Positions 1 through 8,270 are shown, counted from the first letter of the stretch. The stretch: 64,000 nucleotides of DNA from Selenomonadaceae bacterium (GCA_017515635.1 JAFWFO010000036.1:1-64000); one strand, 5' to 3'. Program-made: numbers and translations. The notes: generated by a model from the letters alone, not told the origin.

Positions 1-145
1 GCGAAGAAATGAGGTTGAGCGATTCTTTCGGCGGTTGAAGCGTTTCAGGCGTATTTTCACTCGTTACGACAAGTTGGATATTGTTTTTGCCGGTTTTATT
101 CTTTCCGTCTTGATTTTTGATTCTTTAGTGTGAACACGCCCTAAT
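1..145 (+). mobile_element. Right end of an IS5-type insertion sequence, cut by the window edge
   Basis: The segment carries the last 43 codons of a DDE transposase and, just after its stop codon, a GAACACGCCCTAA-type end that looks like the terminal inverted repeat. The left end and any target duplication lie outside the window, so element length and group are unknown. It is a different element from the IS at about 30.6 kb: the ends differ and the protein is more diverged. It lies downstream of the RTX gene's 3' end. Confidence 0.7.
2..133 (+). CDS. IS5-family transposase, C-terminal fragment (5' end outside window)
   Basis: The frame starting at base 2 reads RNEVERFFRRLKRFRRIFTRY and then DKLDIVFAGFILSVLIFDSLV before a TGA at 131-133. 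The R-N-x-V-E-R-F-F...R-R-I...T-R-Y-D-K signature is the C-terminal block of IS5-type transposases; the Glu in VER is the expected third catalytic residue of the DDE triad and is intact here. Only this part is visible, so activity of the whole protein cannot be judged. The copy at 30.6 kb has Lys at the same place, so the two are not recent duplicates. Confidence 0.8.
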   Translation, partial: RRNEVERFFRRLKRFRRIFTRYDKLDIVFAGFILSVLIFDSLV

Positions 146-442
146 CAAGACGCCTTCGAGGTTTTCAAGTTCTTTGAGCGGCGCATAAGTCGAAGCTTCG
201 AGCAACTTGACAATGCCGCCCGTCATGGTGATGATTTCGTCTTTGGTAACCATCATGTTGGCGACCTGCGTTGGAAAGTGCCCGCCTGTTCGCACGCGTC
301 GCAAAGCAAAATTAAGAAGTGAGTCACGATGTCCAAAACAAAAACCTTCGTTGACAGTTGGCAGAAAAATTTTTCTACGCATTATACTATCAGCGAAGGT
401 AATCGACAAATTTTTTTTGACGTTCAAAACGCCGTCAAAAAG
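134..442. other. Gap between the IS end and the RTX gene; possible remnant gene
   Basis: No convincing gene is present. A minus-strand frame (427 to 125, about 100 codons) ends inside the IS, and its last 45 or so residues (QVANMMVTKDEIITMTGG onwards) have a protein-like composition. It could be the 5' part of a gene truncated by the IS, but I do not recognise it. The remainder is low-complexity. A hairpin with 9-bp arms (414-422 and 433-441) sits just downstream of the RTX stop codon. Confidence 0.3.
414..441 (-). terminator. Possible terminator hairpin after the RTX gene
   Basis: TTTTTGACG (414-422) and CGTCAAAAA (433-441) form a perfect 9-bp stem with a 10-nt loop, starting 2 nt beyond the stop of the minus-strand RTX gene. 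The T-run in the transcript is short, so it is only a probable terminator. Confidence 0.4.
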
Positions 443-2923
443 TCACGCGCTTTGCCAAGAACCCGTGCCGCGATGATAACGCCAAGACGAACCGTCAGCG
501 AGATTTATTGCCGCGCTCATGGAGTCGGTGCCTTGAATCGTAAGCGTGTTGCCCGTGTTGAGCGTAAGCGAAATCGTGCCCGTGCCGTTGTTTACGTCTT
601 CGACTTCCGTCGCGGAAATAATGTCGCTCAAAGTCACGTCGTAAAGATTGATTTTGTCGGGCAAGGACGCATTGACGATAATGTCATTGCCGTCGCCTTT
701 GCCGTAGAAGAAAACGTCTTCGCCGGTGCCGCCCGAAAGATAATCAGCCGCATTGCCTGTGCCGCCCCAAAGCGTATTGTTGCCGCCGCCTTCAATGATT
801 ATGTTGGAATTAGCGTCGCCGAAAATTACATCGTCGCCAAAAGAATTTGTTGCGTCGACGTTGTAAATGTTGACGAAAGATTGTCCCGCCGAGCCGTCGA
901 GATTAATTTGAACGCCGCCGCCCATTGTGAAAGTCGAGCCGTCTTCGAACGTGTAAACTTCTTCGGGGTAACTTGTGACAACCAAAGTGCCGGGCTGAGC
1001 GAGAACCGTCAAGTCCGATCCTTGGTAAGGAATTTCCGTCGAGCTCATGTCGGCAATTTGCGCGGTATAAAAATTCGTGCCGTCCGTCGTGAAATAAATT
1101 TGGTCGTAATCGGTCGTGCCGGAAGTCGCCAAAGTGAGTGTGTTACCCTGCGGCGTGAAGAACGCGTAAGTGCCTCCGCTGCGAATGATTGACGAAATTT
1201 CCGTGCCGAGATAAAGTCTGTCGCCGTCCATGTTCGGCGTGAAGTAAAACACATCGTTGCCGCCGCCCGTGTAAATGAATTTGTCGGTAAACGCGCCCGC
1301 CCGAAGTGTGTTGTTGCCCGAAACGCCCCACATTATGTTCGAGGTGTTGTAACTGCCTTGAATTGAATTGTTTTGCGCGTTGCCGTAAATCGTGAAGCCG
1401 GTCGAAAAATCTCCCGCACCCGAAGCGTCGACGTTGACAACTGTCGGCACGTCGCCCAAATTAATTCCCGTGCTCGGGTAACTTGAATCAACGGTAACAG
1501 CCGTACCGTCTGCGCTGAAAGTCAAACCCGAAATTGCAGTTGTTGTTTCTTCCATTGTTGTTGTCGTCCCCTGCAAAACAGAATTATTGACAAATAAATT
1601 GTGTCCGTTAGTTATGACGTTCGCGGCGTTGCCGGTGAAGCCCGTAACGTAAGTATCGCCCGTCAAATACCAGACGCTTGAATCGTCGAGGACAACATTG
1701 ATCGCGCCGACAGTCGACGAAATTAAATTGCCGCTGGCGTCGTAAATCGTGCCGCCGACATTGCCCGCGAAAGCTGATCCGTTCGTCAAGTTCAGCGTCA
1801 AGCCCGAATCACTGCCGACAAGAATATCGCCGACCAAAGCTTGATTGCTTGCGTTGATTGTCGCAACGTTCGAGGCACCCGACCAGCCGTCGTCGCAAAC
1901 CGAAAGCAAAATTCCCGACGCGTTGTTAATCGTGACACCCGAAAGATTTATAACGGCGTTGGTGTTCGTGACGTGGAACGCGTGCCCGCTGTAGTTGTTG
2001 ATTGTGCCGCCCGTCATTGAAAAAGTCGAAGTACCTTCAGCCGAGTCGCCCGACATGGATTGATACAAAATCACGCCGTCCAAAAATTGTGCGTTGCCGT
2101 TGCGTTGAGTGTTCGCGGCGTTGAGCGTGCAGTTTGTCAAAGCGACGGAGTTTAAACCTTCAATGCAGACGCCTTCGGATTGCGTGGAAGTCAACACGGC
2201 ATTTTCAACGGCAATGGCAGCCGTGGAGTAAATCGCGGGTGAGCCGACGCCGTTTGACGTGTAAGAACCGCCCGAAACGTAAACCGTGCCGCCGCCTCTG
2301 TCGGAGCGAATTGCCGCGCTTGATCTGCCGCTCGTCGTGACGTTTAAATTTGCCGCCGCAGTGACGCCGCCGCCCGTCGTCATGATTCCGCCGGATTGGT
2401 CGCCCGTCGTGACAATCGTCGTGCCGTTAATGTAAACAGTCGTGCCGTCGCCTGACGCGCCGTTTTGTCCGCCGTTGCCGCCGTAGCTGAAAATTCCGTT
2501 CGCGCCGTTCGCCGACGTGTTGACAGTGCCGCCCGTGATTGACGTTGTTGAACCGCCCTTGACGAGAATGCCGGAATTCGTGCCGTAAAAGCTCGTAGTG
2601 TCGCCGCCGTCCGAGTCGCCCGTTTTTGCAACAGTCGGATTCGTCAAAGCAACGGCGTCGCTCGTATTGACAAGCAGTGCATTTTGGTCGGCAGTCGTCG
2701 ACATGTAAGTTTGATTGGCGAACGTGCCGCCCGAAGTGATTTCGGTTGCGCCGCTCCACGTGACTGAGCTTGAAGAATTTCCGCCGCCGCCGTTACTGTC
2801 GGGAGGAGTTCCGCCGCTTGAGCCGTCTGAAGGCATATCGGGGGGAGTTCCGCCGTCCGAAGGCATATCGCCGCCGCTCGGCATGTCGGGAGGTGTGCCC
2901 TGAGTCAAAGTCGTTTCGTCCAT
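443..2923 (-). CDS. RTX-repeat / beta-helix surface or secreted protein, 826 aa
   Basis: Predicted very acidic, Gly/Asn/Thr/Ser-rich extracellular protein. The N-terminus (residues 1-50) is a low-complexity Pro-Asp-Met-Gly-Ser stretch with repeated GTPPDMPS units and no signal peptide. Residues about 60-480 hold repeated short strands with G-N/T-V turns, as in right-handed beta-helix adhesins. Residues about 530-760 contain hemolysin-type nonapeptide-like motifs such as GGGNNTLWGGTG and YLSGGTGEDVFFYGKGDGND, which bind calcium in RTX proteins. Lack of a signal peptide plus C-terminal RTX repeats fits type I secretion (family knowledge); no ABC/MFP exporter is in the window. A good ribosome site (AAAGGAG) lies 9 nt before the ATG. 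Exact function (adhesin, S-layer-like, enzyme) is unknown. Confidence 0.75.
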   Translation of the reverse strand: MDETTLTQGTPPDMPSGGDMPSDGGTPPDMPSDGSSGGTPPDSNGGGGNSSSSVTWSGATEITSGGTFANQTYMSTTADQNALLVNTSDAVALTNPTVAKTGDSDGGDTTSFYGTNSGILVKGGSTTSITGGTVNTSANGANGIFSYGGNGGQNGASGDGTTVYINGTTIVTTGDQSGGIMTTGGGVTAAANLNVTTSGRSSAAIRSDRGGGTVYVSGGSYTSNGVGSPAIYSTAAIAVENAVLTSTQSEGVCIEGLNSVALTNCTLNAANTQRNGNAQFLDGVILYQSMSGDSAEGTSTFSMTGGTINNYSGHAFHVTNTNAVINLSGVTINNASGILLSVCDDGWSGASNVATINASNQALVGDILVGSDSGLTLNLTNGSAFAGNVGGTIYDASGNLISSTVGAINVVLDDSSVWYLTGDTYVTGFTGNAANVITNGHNLFVNNSVLQGTTTTMEETTTAISGLTFSADGTAVTVDSSYPSTGINLGDVPTVVNVDASGAGDFSTGFTIYGNAQNNSIQGSYNTSNIMWGVSGNNTLRAGAFTDKFIYTGGGNDVFYFTPNMDGDRLYLGTEISSIIRSGGTYAFFTPQGNTLTLATSGTTDYDQIYFTTDGTNFYTAQIADMSSTEIPYQGSDLTVLAQPGTLVVTSYPEEVYTFEDGSTFTMGGGVQINLDGSAGQSFVNIYNVDATNSFGDDVIFGDANSNIIIEGGGNNTLWGGTGNAADYLSGGTGEDVFFYGKGDGNDIIVNASLPDKINLYDVTLSDIISATEVEDVNNGTGTISLTLNTGNTLTIQGTDSMSAAINLADGSSWRYHRGTGSWQSA

Positions 2924-2947
2924 TGTGCCAGCTCCTTTGAAAGTTAT

Positions 2948-3931
2948 TTAGCCCGCGAGTTCGTTTAACATGTCTTCGCGAGTGATTGCGTAAGTACCGG
3001 ATTTTCGCAGGACGATACCCGCCGCAACGTTGGCGATATATGCGCCGTCGACAGGTTTAAGTCCGCCCGCCAATGCCATTGCGAAAACTGCCGCAACCGT
3101 GTCCGCTGCGCCCGCGCTGTCGAAAACTTCCTGCACACGCGTCGGCACGTGAAAAGCTTCTTCGTCCGTGACAAGTGTAATGCCCGAAGATGAGCGCGTC
3201 GCCAAAACATTTTTGATTTGAAATTTCCGCATAATGTAACGGCCTGCGCGTTCGGCAGCGTCGTCGTCTTTGGTCGAAATCGGGCTGAGCAAAATTTTGT
3301 TAATCTTCGCGACGTTCGGCGTGACGTAATCGGCCTTCGCGTATTTAATCCACTGTTGACCGTAAGGCATGACGACGACGGGCACGCCGTGATTGTGTGC
3401 GGCAGTAATCACCGAGTCGCAAAATCTTTCCGTGCAGACGCCTTTTTCGTAGTCGGCAAGAATAATCGCGTCGAGGCTGTCATTAAGGCGATTCTTGACG
3501 AAATTATAAAGCGCGTCGAATTGTTCATCACTGCGCGGCGCAAGGTCTTCAAAATCCATGCGGAACATTTGCACGTGCCCGCTCATGATACGAACTTTTG
3601 TCGTGGTCGGCCACTCCGTCGCGATTAAACCGTCTTGATCAATGCCGCTTTCGGAAAGTTGCGTTGAGAGCGTCTCGAAATTGTGATCGTCGCCGACGAA
3701 ACCTGCAACCGCCGTTTGACAGCCGAGAGACGCCAAGTTGTTGGCAATGTTCGCCGCCGCACCGAGGGAAGTTTTGCGCTTGACGATTTTGGCGACGGGC
3801 ACGGGCGCATCGCTGGCGAATTTCTTCACGTCGCCGTAGTAATATTTATCCATCATGATGTCGCCGATAACGAGCACCTTGCACTTGCCGACTTTCGTTT
3901 TAAAAAAATTTTGCCAATCTTCTTTGTTCAT
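2948..3931 (-). CDS. rfaE1: D-glycero-beta-D-manno-heptose-7-phosphate kinase (PfkB/ribokinase family)
   Basis: A 327-aa stand-alone kinase matching the first domain of HldE: phosphorylates heptose 7-phosphate at C1 in ADP-heptose synthesis for lipopolysaccharide inner core. Visible are the N-terminal VLVIGDIMMDKYYYGDV strand, the SDAPVPV segment typical of this family (usually xEAPVPV), TSLGAAANIANNLASLG for sugar binding, and the C-terminal anion-hole/catalytic motif DSAGAADTVAA. The usual form is GAGD; here the second Gly is Ala but the catalytic Asp is kept. The nucleotidyltransferase half (HldE domain 2) is absent, so a separate enzyme would be needed. The start has GGAGG 7 nt upstream of ATG. 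Its presence argues for an outer membrane. It lies 24 bp upstream of the RTX gene and may be cotranscribed with it. Confidence 0.85.
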   Translation of the reverse strand: MNKEDWQNFFKTKVGKCKVLVIGDIMMDKYYYGDVKKFASDAPVPVAKIVKRKTSLGAAANIANNLASLGCQTAVAGFVGDDHNFETLSTQLSESGIDQDGLIATEWPTTTKVRIMSGHVQMFRMDFEDLAPRSDEQFDALYNFVKNRLNDSLDAIILADYEKGVCTERFCDSVITAAHNHGVPVVVMPYGQQWIKYAKADYVTPNVAKINKILLSPISTKDDDAAERAGRYIMRKFQIKNVLATRSSSGITLVTDEEAFHVPTRVQEVFDSAGAADTVAAVFAMALAGGLKPVDGAYIANVAAGIVLRKSGTYAITREDMLNELAG

Positions 3932-4244
3932 GAGCTCGCCTCCAAAAATTTTAAGCGATTATATCATGCGGCGCAGATTATAGGCAACGTTGACGGTTGT
4001 CGATTCGATTTGAGTTTTTTAATCTACTTTCTTTGGCGGCAAAGAAAGTAGCAAAGAAACCGCGCCTACGCGGCGAGCGAAGCAGTACGTTATCGCGTTG
4101 AAAAGCGGTTGCGTAAGCCATTTGGCCGACGGTATTTGCGTCACGCAAATGCGTCGGCGGAGGCCGTCATCCATGACGGCCTCTTGTAATTCCGTGGCAG
4201 GATTTCTTTGACGGTCGCCGAAATTTCCCGCTGAGGTGATTGAA
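3932..4244. other. Intergenic gap occupied mostly by a multi-hairpin repeat
   Basis: Between the divergent heptose kinase and purH genes, about 160 of 313 bases (4024-4183) belong to the palindromic repeat described separately. Apart from the purH ribosome site at its right end, I see no gene or clear promoter in the rest. Confidence 0.6.
4024..4183 (+). repeat. Multi-hairpin palindromic repeat, copy 1
   Basis: Successive perfect hairpins: CTACTTTCTTTG (4024-4035) with its complement (4040-4051); CCGCG/CGCGG (4060-4073); a compound stem GCCGACG (4125-4131) / CGTCGGC (4152-4158) enclosing ATTTGCGT / ACGCAAAT (4134-4150); and GAGGCCGTCAT (4160-4170) / ATGACGGCCTC (4173-4183). Copy 2, in inverted orientation, is at 17666-17769, where paired bases have changed together. 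This behaves like a non-autonomous REP/MITE-like element or structured RNA repeat. TAAT occurs on both flanks (4020-4023, 4187-4190), possibly by chance. Confidence 0.8.
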
Positions 4245-5402
4245 ATGAACGAACTGGAATTGAAGTACGGATGTAACCCGAATCAAAAGCCCGCGAAAGT
4301 TTTTGTGACGGGCGGCGAACTTCCCTTTGAAGTGCTCAACGGTCGACCGGGCTACATAAATCTTTTGGACGCGCTCAACGGCTGGCAACTTGTTCGCGAA
4401 CTGCGCGAGGCAACGAATCTTCCCGCCGCCGCAAGTTTCAAGCACGTCAGCCCCGCCGGTGCCGCAGTCGGTTTGCCGCTCGACGACGTGTTGAAAAAAA
4501 TTTATTTCGCCGACGAAGATTTAAGCCCGCAGGCCGCCGCTTACGTTCGTGCACGCGGTGCCGACAGAATGAGTTCTTACGGCGATTTCGCGATTTTGTC
4601 CGACGAATGCGACGCGTCAACTGCCCGTTACATCAAGCGCGAAGTTTCGGACGGAATTATTGCGCCCGCATTCACGGCTGAAGCTCTGGAAATTTTGAAG
4701 TCCAAACGCGGCGGAAATTATCTTGTGCTCAAAATGAATCCGGATTATCAACCACCTGAAATCGAGACAAAGCAAGTTTTCGGTGTGACGTTTGAACAAC
4801 GACGCAATGACGTAAAAATTTCCGATGAATGCCTTGCCGACGTGCCGACAGCGAACAAAACTTTCACGCCCGAAGCTCGCCGCGATTTATTCACGGCACT
4901 CATTACACTTAAATATACGCAGTCGAATTCGGTTTGTTACACGAAAGGCGGTCAAGCTATCGGAGTCGGCGCGGGTCAACAAAGTCGCGTGCACTGCACA
5001 CGGCTTGCCGGCAACAAGGCCGATTATTGGTTCCTGCGTCAATGTCCGAAAGTTCTTGAGTTGCCGTTCCAAAAAAATATCAAACGTCCCGACCGCGACA
5101 ACGCGATTGATGTTTATTTGAGCGGCGAAACTTTTGATGACACGTGGCAAAATCTTTTCACCGTGAAACCCGCGCCGTTTACCGACGACGAAAAAATTTC
5201 TTGGCTGAAAAATCTGCGCGGCGTGTCGCTTGCCTCGGATGCGTTTTTCCCGTTCGGCGACAACATTGAGCGTGCACACAAGTCCGGCGTCGAATTCATT
5301 GCGCAAACGGGCGGCTCGATTCGCGACGACAATGTTATCGAAACTTGCGACAAATACGGCATTGCGATGGCGTTCACTCACGTTCGCTTGTTCCACCATT
5401 GA
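4245..5402 (+). CDS. purH: AICAR transformylase, single-domain (purine biosynthesis)
   Basis: Transfers formyl from 10-formyl-THF to AICAR, the penultimate step of IMP synthesis. At 385 aa it covers only the transformylase half of PurH; the N-terminal IMP cyclohydrolase domain is missing. Visible motifs: KYGCNPNQKPA at the N-terminus, ASFKHVSPAGAAVG with the catalytic Lys-His, LKYTQSNSVCY, GAGQQSRVHCTRLAGNKADYW and SDAFFPFGDNIE in the active-site region. I chose ATG 4245 over the in-frame GTG at 4236 because GAGGTG at 4233-4238 is placed correctly as ribosome site for the ATG. The small HD gene starts 3 bp after the stop, so the two form an operon. A separate cyclohydrolase should exist elsewhere in the genome. 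Confidence 0.9.
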   Translation: MNELELKYGCNPNQKPAKVFVTGGELPFEVLNGRPGYINLLDALNGWQLVRELREATNLPAAASFKHVSPAGAAVGLPLDDVLKKIYFADEDLSPQAAAYVRARGADRMSSYGDFAILSDECDASTARYIKREVSDGIIAPAFTAEALEILKSKRGGNYLVLKMNPDYQPPEIETKQVFGVTFEQRRNDVKISDECLADVPTANKTFTPEARRDLFTALITLKYTQSNSVCYTKGGQAIGVGAGQQSRVHCTRLAGNKADYWFLRQCPKVLELPFQKNIKRPDRDNAIDVYLSGETFDDTWQNLFTVKPAPFTDDEKISWLKNLRGVSLASDAFFPFGDNIERAHKSGVEFIAQTGGSIRDDNVIETCDKYGIAMAFTHVRLFHH

Positions 5403-5405
5403 GCC

Positions 5406-5852
5406 ATGGATTTTGCAAATCACAGCGACGAAAGAATTCGGCGCGCTTATTTGACGGCTTTGGAAGCTCACCGCGGACAAGTCGATAAAGCCGGCGTCGA
5501 ATACATAAATCACCCGTTGACGGTCGCCGCGCAGGTTTCCGACGACGTTTCGGCGATTATCGTTGCGTTGCTCCACGACACGGTTGAAGATACGGCGTTG
5601 ACTTTGAACGAGTTGCGCGAAAAAATTCCGCTCACCGACGAAGAAACTGCGGCTTTGACTTTGTTAACGCACGACGAAAAAATTCCGTATCTCGATTACG
5701 TGGCGGCGATAAAGTCAAACACTTTGGCAAGGCGCGTAAAAATTGCCGACCTCAAGCACAATTCCGATTTGTCGCGAATAAAAAATCCCGCGCCGAAAGA
5801 TTTAGCCCGCATTGAAAAATATCGTGCGGCTTTGAAACTTTTGGACGCATAA
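5406..5852 (+). CDS. Small HD-domain (p)ppGpp hydrolase-like protein
   Basis: A 148-aa protein corresponding to the hydrolase half of RelA/SpoT enzymes (MESH1 / small alarmone hydrolase type). Family features seen: AYLTALEAHRGQVDKAG near the N-terminus, YINHPLTVAAQV with the first metal-binding His, the HD motif ALLHDTVEDTALT with the catalytic Glu-Asp pair, and RRVKIADLKHNSDLSR, the region that contacts the guanine base. There is no synthetase, TGS or ACT domain. Predicted to remove the 3' pyrophosphate from (p)ppGpp, manganese dependent. No separate Shine-Dalgarno is visible and the ATG is 3 bp from the purH stop, so translation is probably coupled. A purine-nucleotide link with purH is plausible. 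Confidence 0.75.
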   Translation: MDFANHSDERIRRAYLTALEAHRGQVDKAGVEYINHPLTVAAQVSDDVSAIIVALLHDTVEDTALTLNELREKIPLTDEETAALTLLTHDEKIPYLDYVAAIKSNTLARRVKIADLKHNSDLSRIKNPAPKDLARIEKYRAALKLLDA

Positions 5853-5856
5853 CAAA

Positions 5857-5888
5857 AATTCCCCCGTCAAATGACGAGGGATTTTTTT
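5857..5888. terminator. Bidirectional rho-independent terminator
   Basis: AATTCCCCCGTC and GACGAGGGATT form a near-perfect stem (one mismatch) with an AAAT loop; A-run before and T-run after serve both the HD gene (+) and miaB (-), which converge here. Confidence 0.8.
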
Positions 5889-7188
5889 ATTGGATTGTGC
5901 CTTTAAGCAAAAATGTTTGTGCTTGATTGATTTTGACGTTGACGAAGTCGCCCGCGTGTTCGTTGCCGTGCTCGAACAAAATCAATTTATTTGTGCGCGT
6001 GCGTCCCGTGAAAATATTTTCGTCTGTTTTGCTCGCGCCTTCGACCAAAACTTCAACGACGGAATTTTCCAGCGCAAGATTTTTCGCAAGGCTGATTTCG
6101 TTTTGAACTTTCATCAGCTCGGTAAGTCGCTCGTGCTTAACTTCGTCGTCAATCTGTTCGTCGAACGTCGCGGCGGGCGTTCCCGAACGTTTCGAGTAAA
6201 TGAACGTGAACGCGGCATCGAATTTGACTTCGCGCAGAAAATCCAACGTCGCGGAAAAATCTTCGTCGCTTTCGCCGGGGAAGCCGACAATTAAATCAGT
6301 CGTCAAGCTCACGTTCGGAATTGCGGCGCGAATTTTTTCGACGAGACGCAAATAATTTTCGACGGTGTAAACGCGATTCATGCGGCGAAGAATTTTGTTG
6401 CTGCCGTGTTGTACGGGTAAATGAATATGTTCGCAAACATTTTTCCCGTTCGCAATGGCGGCAATCAATTCGTCGGATAAATCTTTCGGGTGACTTGTCA
6501 TAAAGCGCAGACGTGCGACGCCCGAAATTTTATCGACGGCGGTCAACAGCTCCGCAAAAGTCATTCCGCCCGCGTAAGAGTTGACGTTCTGCCCCAGCAA
6601 AGTAATTTCCTTGAAACCTTCGGCGACGGCTTGATGGACTTCCGAAAAAATTTCTTCGGGCTTGCGACTGCGTTCACGTCCGCGAACGTGCGGAACAATG
6701 CAATACGTGCAGAAATTATCGCAACCGTACATTATCGGCACGAACGTCGAAACATTTCCGCCGCGCACGGGAAAAACTTCAGTCGGGATGTCGCCGCTGA
6801 CGTTTGAAGTATCGACGAAATGTTTTCGTTCGCGCTCCAAGCTTTGGACGACGCGGGCGACTTCGGAACTCTGTCCCGTGCCCAAAACAAAATCGACGTG
6901 CGAATTGCGTTTGATTAAATTTTCGCCGTCCTTTTGAGCAAGACAGCCCGCCACGCCCAAAATAATTTCGGGGCGTTCGCGCTTCAAAGATTTGAGGCGA
7001 CCTATCTGCCCGTAAACTTTATCCTCCGCCGTGGCACGCACGCAACAAGTGTTAAACAAAATCAAGTCGGCAGTTTCAATATCGTCGGTCAACGCATAGC
7101 CGATTTGAGCGAGCAAGCCCGCCATGCGTTCCGAGTCGGCGACGTTCATTTGACAGCCGTAAGTTAAGAGTTTTAATTTTTTTTCCAT
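5887..7188 (-). CDS. miaB: tRNA-2-methylthio-N6-dimethylallyladenosine synthase MiaB
   Basis: Radical-SAM methylthiotransferase acting on i6A37 of tRNAs that read UNN codons. The 433-aa length is standard. N-terminal UPF0004 domain (residues 1-125) with cluster cysteines in TYGCQMN, FNTCCVR and VAGCLAQ; radical-SAM motif CDNFCTYCIVPHVRGRERSR at about 155; LLGQNVNSYAG, HLPVQHGSNKILRRMNR and LTTDLIVGFPGESDEDF are MiaB hallmarks; C-terminal TRAM domain ends in FTGRTRTNKLILF...VNVKINQAQTFLLKG. Both Fe-S cysteine triplets are intact. It is the last gene of the minus-strand series and ends at a bidirectional terminator. Confidence 0.96.
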   Translation of the reverse strand: MEKKLKLLTYGCQMNVADSERMAGLLAQIGYALTDDIETADLILFNTCCVRATAEDKVYGQIGRLKSLKRERPEIILGVAGCLAQKDGENLIKRNSHVDFVLGTGQSSEVARVVQSLERERKHFVDTSNVSGDIPTEVFPVRGGNVSTFVPIMYGCDNFCTYCIVPHVRGRERSRKPEEIFSEVHQAVAEGFKEITLLGQNVNSYAGGMTFAELLTAVDKISGVARLRFMTSHPKDLSDELIAAIANGKNVCEHIHLPVQHGSNKILRRMNRVYTVENYLRLVEKIRAAIPNVSLTTDLIVGFPGESDEDFSATLDFLREVKFDAAFTFIYSKRSGTPAATFDEQIDDEVKHERLTELMKVQNEISLAKNLALENSVVEVLVEGASKTDENIFTGRTRTNKLILFEHGNEHAGDFVNVKINQAQTFLLKGTIQ

Positions 7189-7203
7189 GCAACCTCCAAG
7201 TGG

Positions 7204-7281
7204 AGCTTTAAGCTGTAAGCTTTGAGCTTTAAGGGGTGATGAAACGTTTTCCTCAAAGCTTAAAGCTCTAAGCTTAAAGCT
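7204..7281. repeat. Composite inverted repeat made of AGCTTTAAGCT units
   Basis: Two roughly 31-bp arms (7204-7234, 7251-7281) are imperfect reverse complements, and each is itself built of two near-copies of an AGCTTTAAGCT unit. It would fold into a long hairpin between the FecCD permease and miaB. A second hairpin with the same architecture but different sequence is at 19592-19673. Confidence 0.7.
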
Positions 7282-7285
7282 AAAA

Positions 7286-8257
7286 TTAAAGTTCGCGTCG
7301 CAAAAGATACAGGAAAAACGGTGCGCCCAAAAGTGCCGTTAAAATTCCGACGGGCAATTCTGTCGGTGCAAAAATTGTTCGGGCAACGGTGTCGCTTATC
7401 GTCAAACAAGCCGCGCCCAAAAGTGCCGCGCCCGGTAACAAAATTTGATAATCCGAGCCGAGAATTAATCGCGCCGTGTGCGGGACAATCAATCCGACAA
7501 AGCCCAACAAGCCCGCGACACACACCGCCGACGCTGCAAGCAATGCCGCAACCGCCGTCAACAACGAACGCACGAGATTAACGCGCACGCCCAAACCTGT
7601 CGCCACTTCGTCGCCAAGTTGTAAAACGTTCAAATGACGCGCCGCCAAAAATGTCAACGCCGTGCCCGCGATTGAATACGGCAACAAAATCCACACGTGT
7701 TGCCACGAACGCGCCGACAAGCCGCCGACCATCCACAGCAACGCGCCTTGAACTTTGTCGCCCGCGAAAATCAACAACGCCGAAATTCCCGCGCCGAGAA
7801 ATGCGCTGACTGCCACGCCCGCCAAAATCACGCGAATCGGACGAATGCCGTCTTTCCACGCCAAAATATAAATCAACGCCGCCGCCAACATTGCTCCGAC
7901 GAATGCCGCAGGTGTCATGAAATTGCCCGCGTCGTTGAAAATCATCAGCGCGAAAATCCCGAACAAGCCCGCGCCTGAAGAAATGCCGATTATGTGCGGG
8001 TCTGCCAACGGGTTTTTCATTACGCCTTGAAGTATCGCGCCCGACAGCGACAAATTTACGCCGACAAGAATCGCGACGATTGTTCGCGGCAAACGAATAT
8101 TTTCCAAAATTTGACGCCGTGTCTCGTCAAGTTCCGTTGAGCCGGTCAGCGTCGAAAAAACCTGCGCGGAAGAAATTTCGACTGAGCCGTTCGTCAGCGC
8201 GAAAAAAAAGCCCGCGACCGCCGCCGCGGTTATCAAGAAAAATTTTGCCGTCCGCAT
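7286..8257 (-). CDS. FecCD/BtuC-family ABC transporter permease
   Basis: Inner-membrane permease for iron-siderophore, heme or cobalamin import (BtuC/FecCD family). It has 323 aa, usual length, with about nine to ten hydrophobic segments. Family motifs: IRLPRTIVAILVGVNLSLSG, QGVMKNPLADPHIIGISSGA, and GLLGFVGLIVPHTARLILG, the cytoplasmic loop that contacts the ATPase, then ELPVGILTALLGAPFFLYLL at the C-terminus. No binding protein or ATPase gene is adjacent, which is unusual; partners must be elsewhere. No clear Shine-Dalgarno precedes the ATG and the gap to ndk is 13 bp, so translation may depend on the upstream gene. Substrate cannot be told from sequence. Confidence 0.88.
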   Translation of the reverse strand: MRTAKFFLITAAAVAGFFFALTNGSVEISSAQVFSTLTGSTELDETRRQILENIRLPRTIVAILVGVNLSLSGAILQGVMKNPLADPHIIGISSGAGLFGIFALMIFNDAGNFMTPAAFVGAMLAAALIYILAWKDGIRPIRVILAGVAVSAFLGAGISALLIFAGDKVQGALLWMVGGLSARSWQHVWILLPYSIAGTALTFLAARHLNVLQLGDEVATGLGVRVNLVRSLLTAVAALLAASAVCVAGLLGFVGLIVPHTARLILGSDYQILLPGAALLGAACLTISDTVARTIFAPTELPVGILTALLGAPFFLYLLRREL

Positions 8258-8270
8258 TGAAAATTATCGT

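Noticed and set aside
329..1192. 287-codon plus-strand frame opposite the RTX gene
   Set aside because: Arg/Ala/Val-rich shadow; the RTX frame has the repeats, ribosome site and downstream hairpin.
7286..8257. Assigning the FecCD permease to vitamin B12 or a particular siderophore
   Set aside because: No riboswitch, binding protein or ATPase is adjacent, and permease sequence alone does not give substrate.
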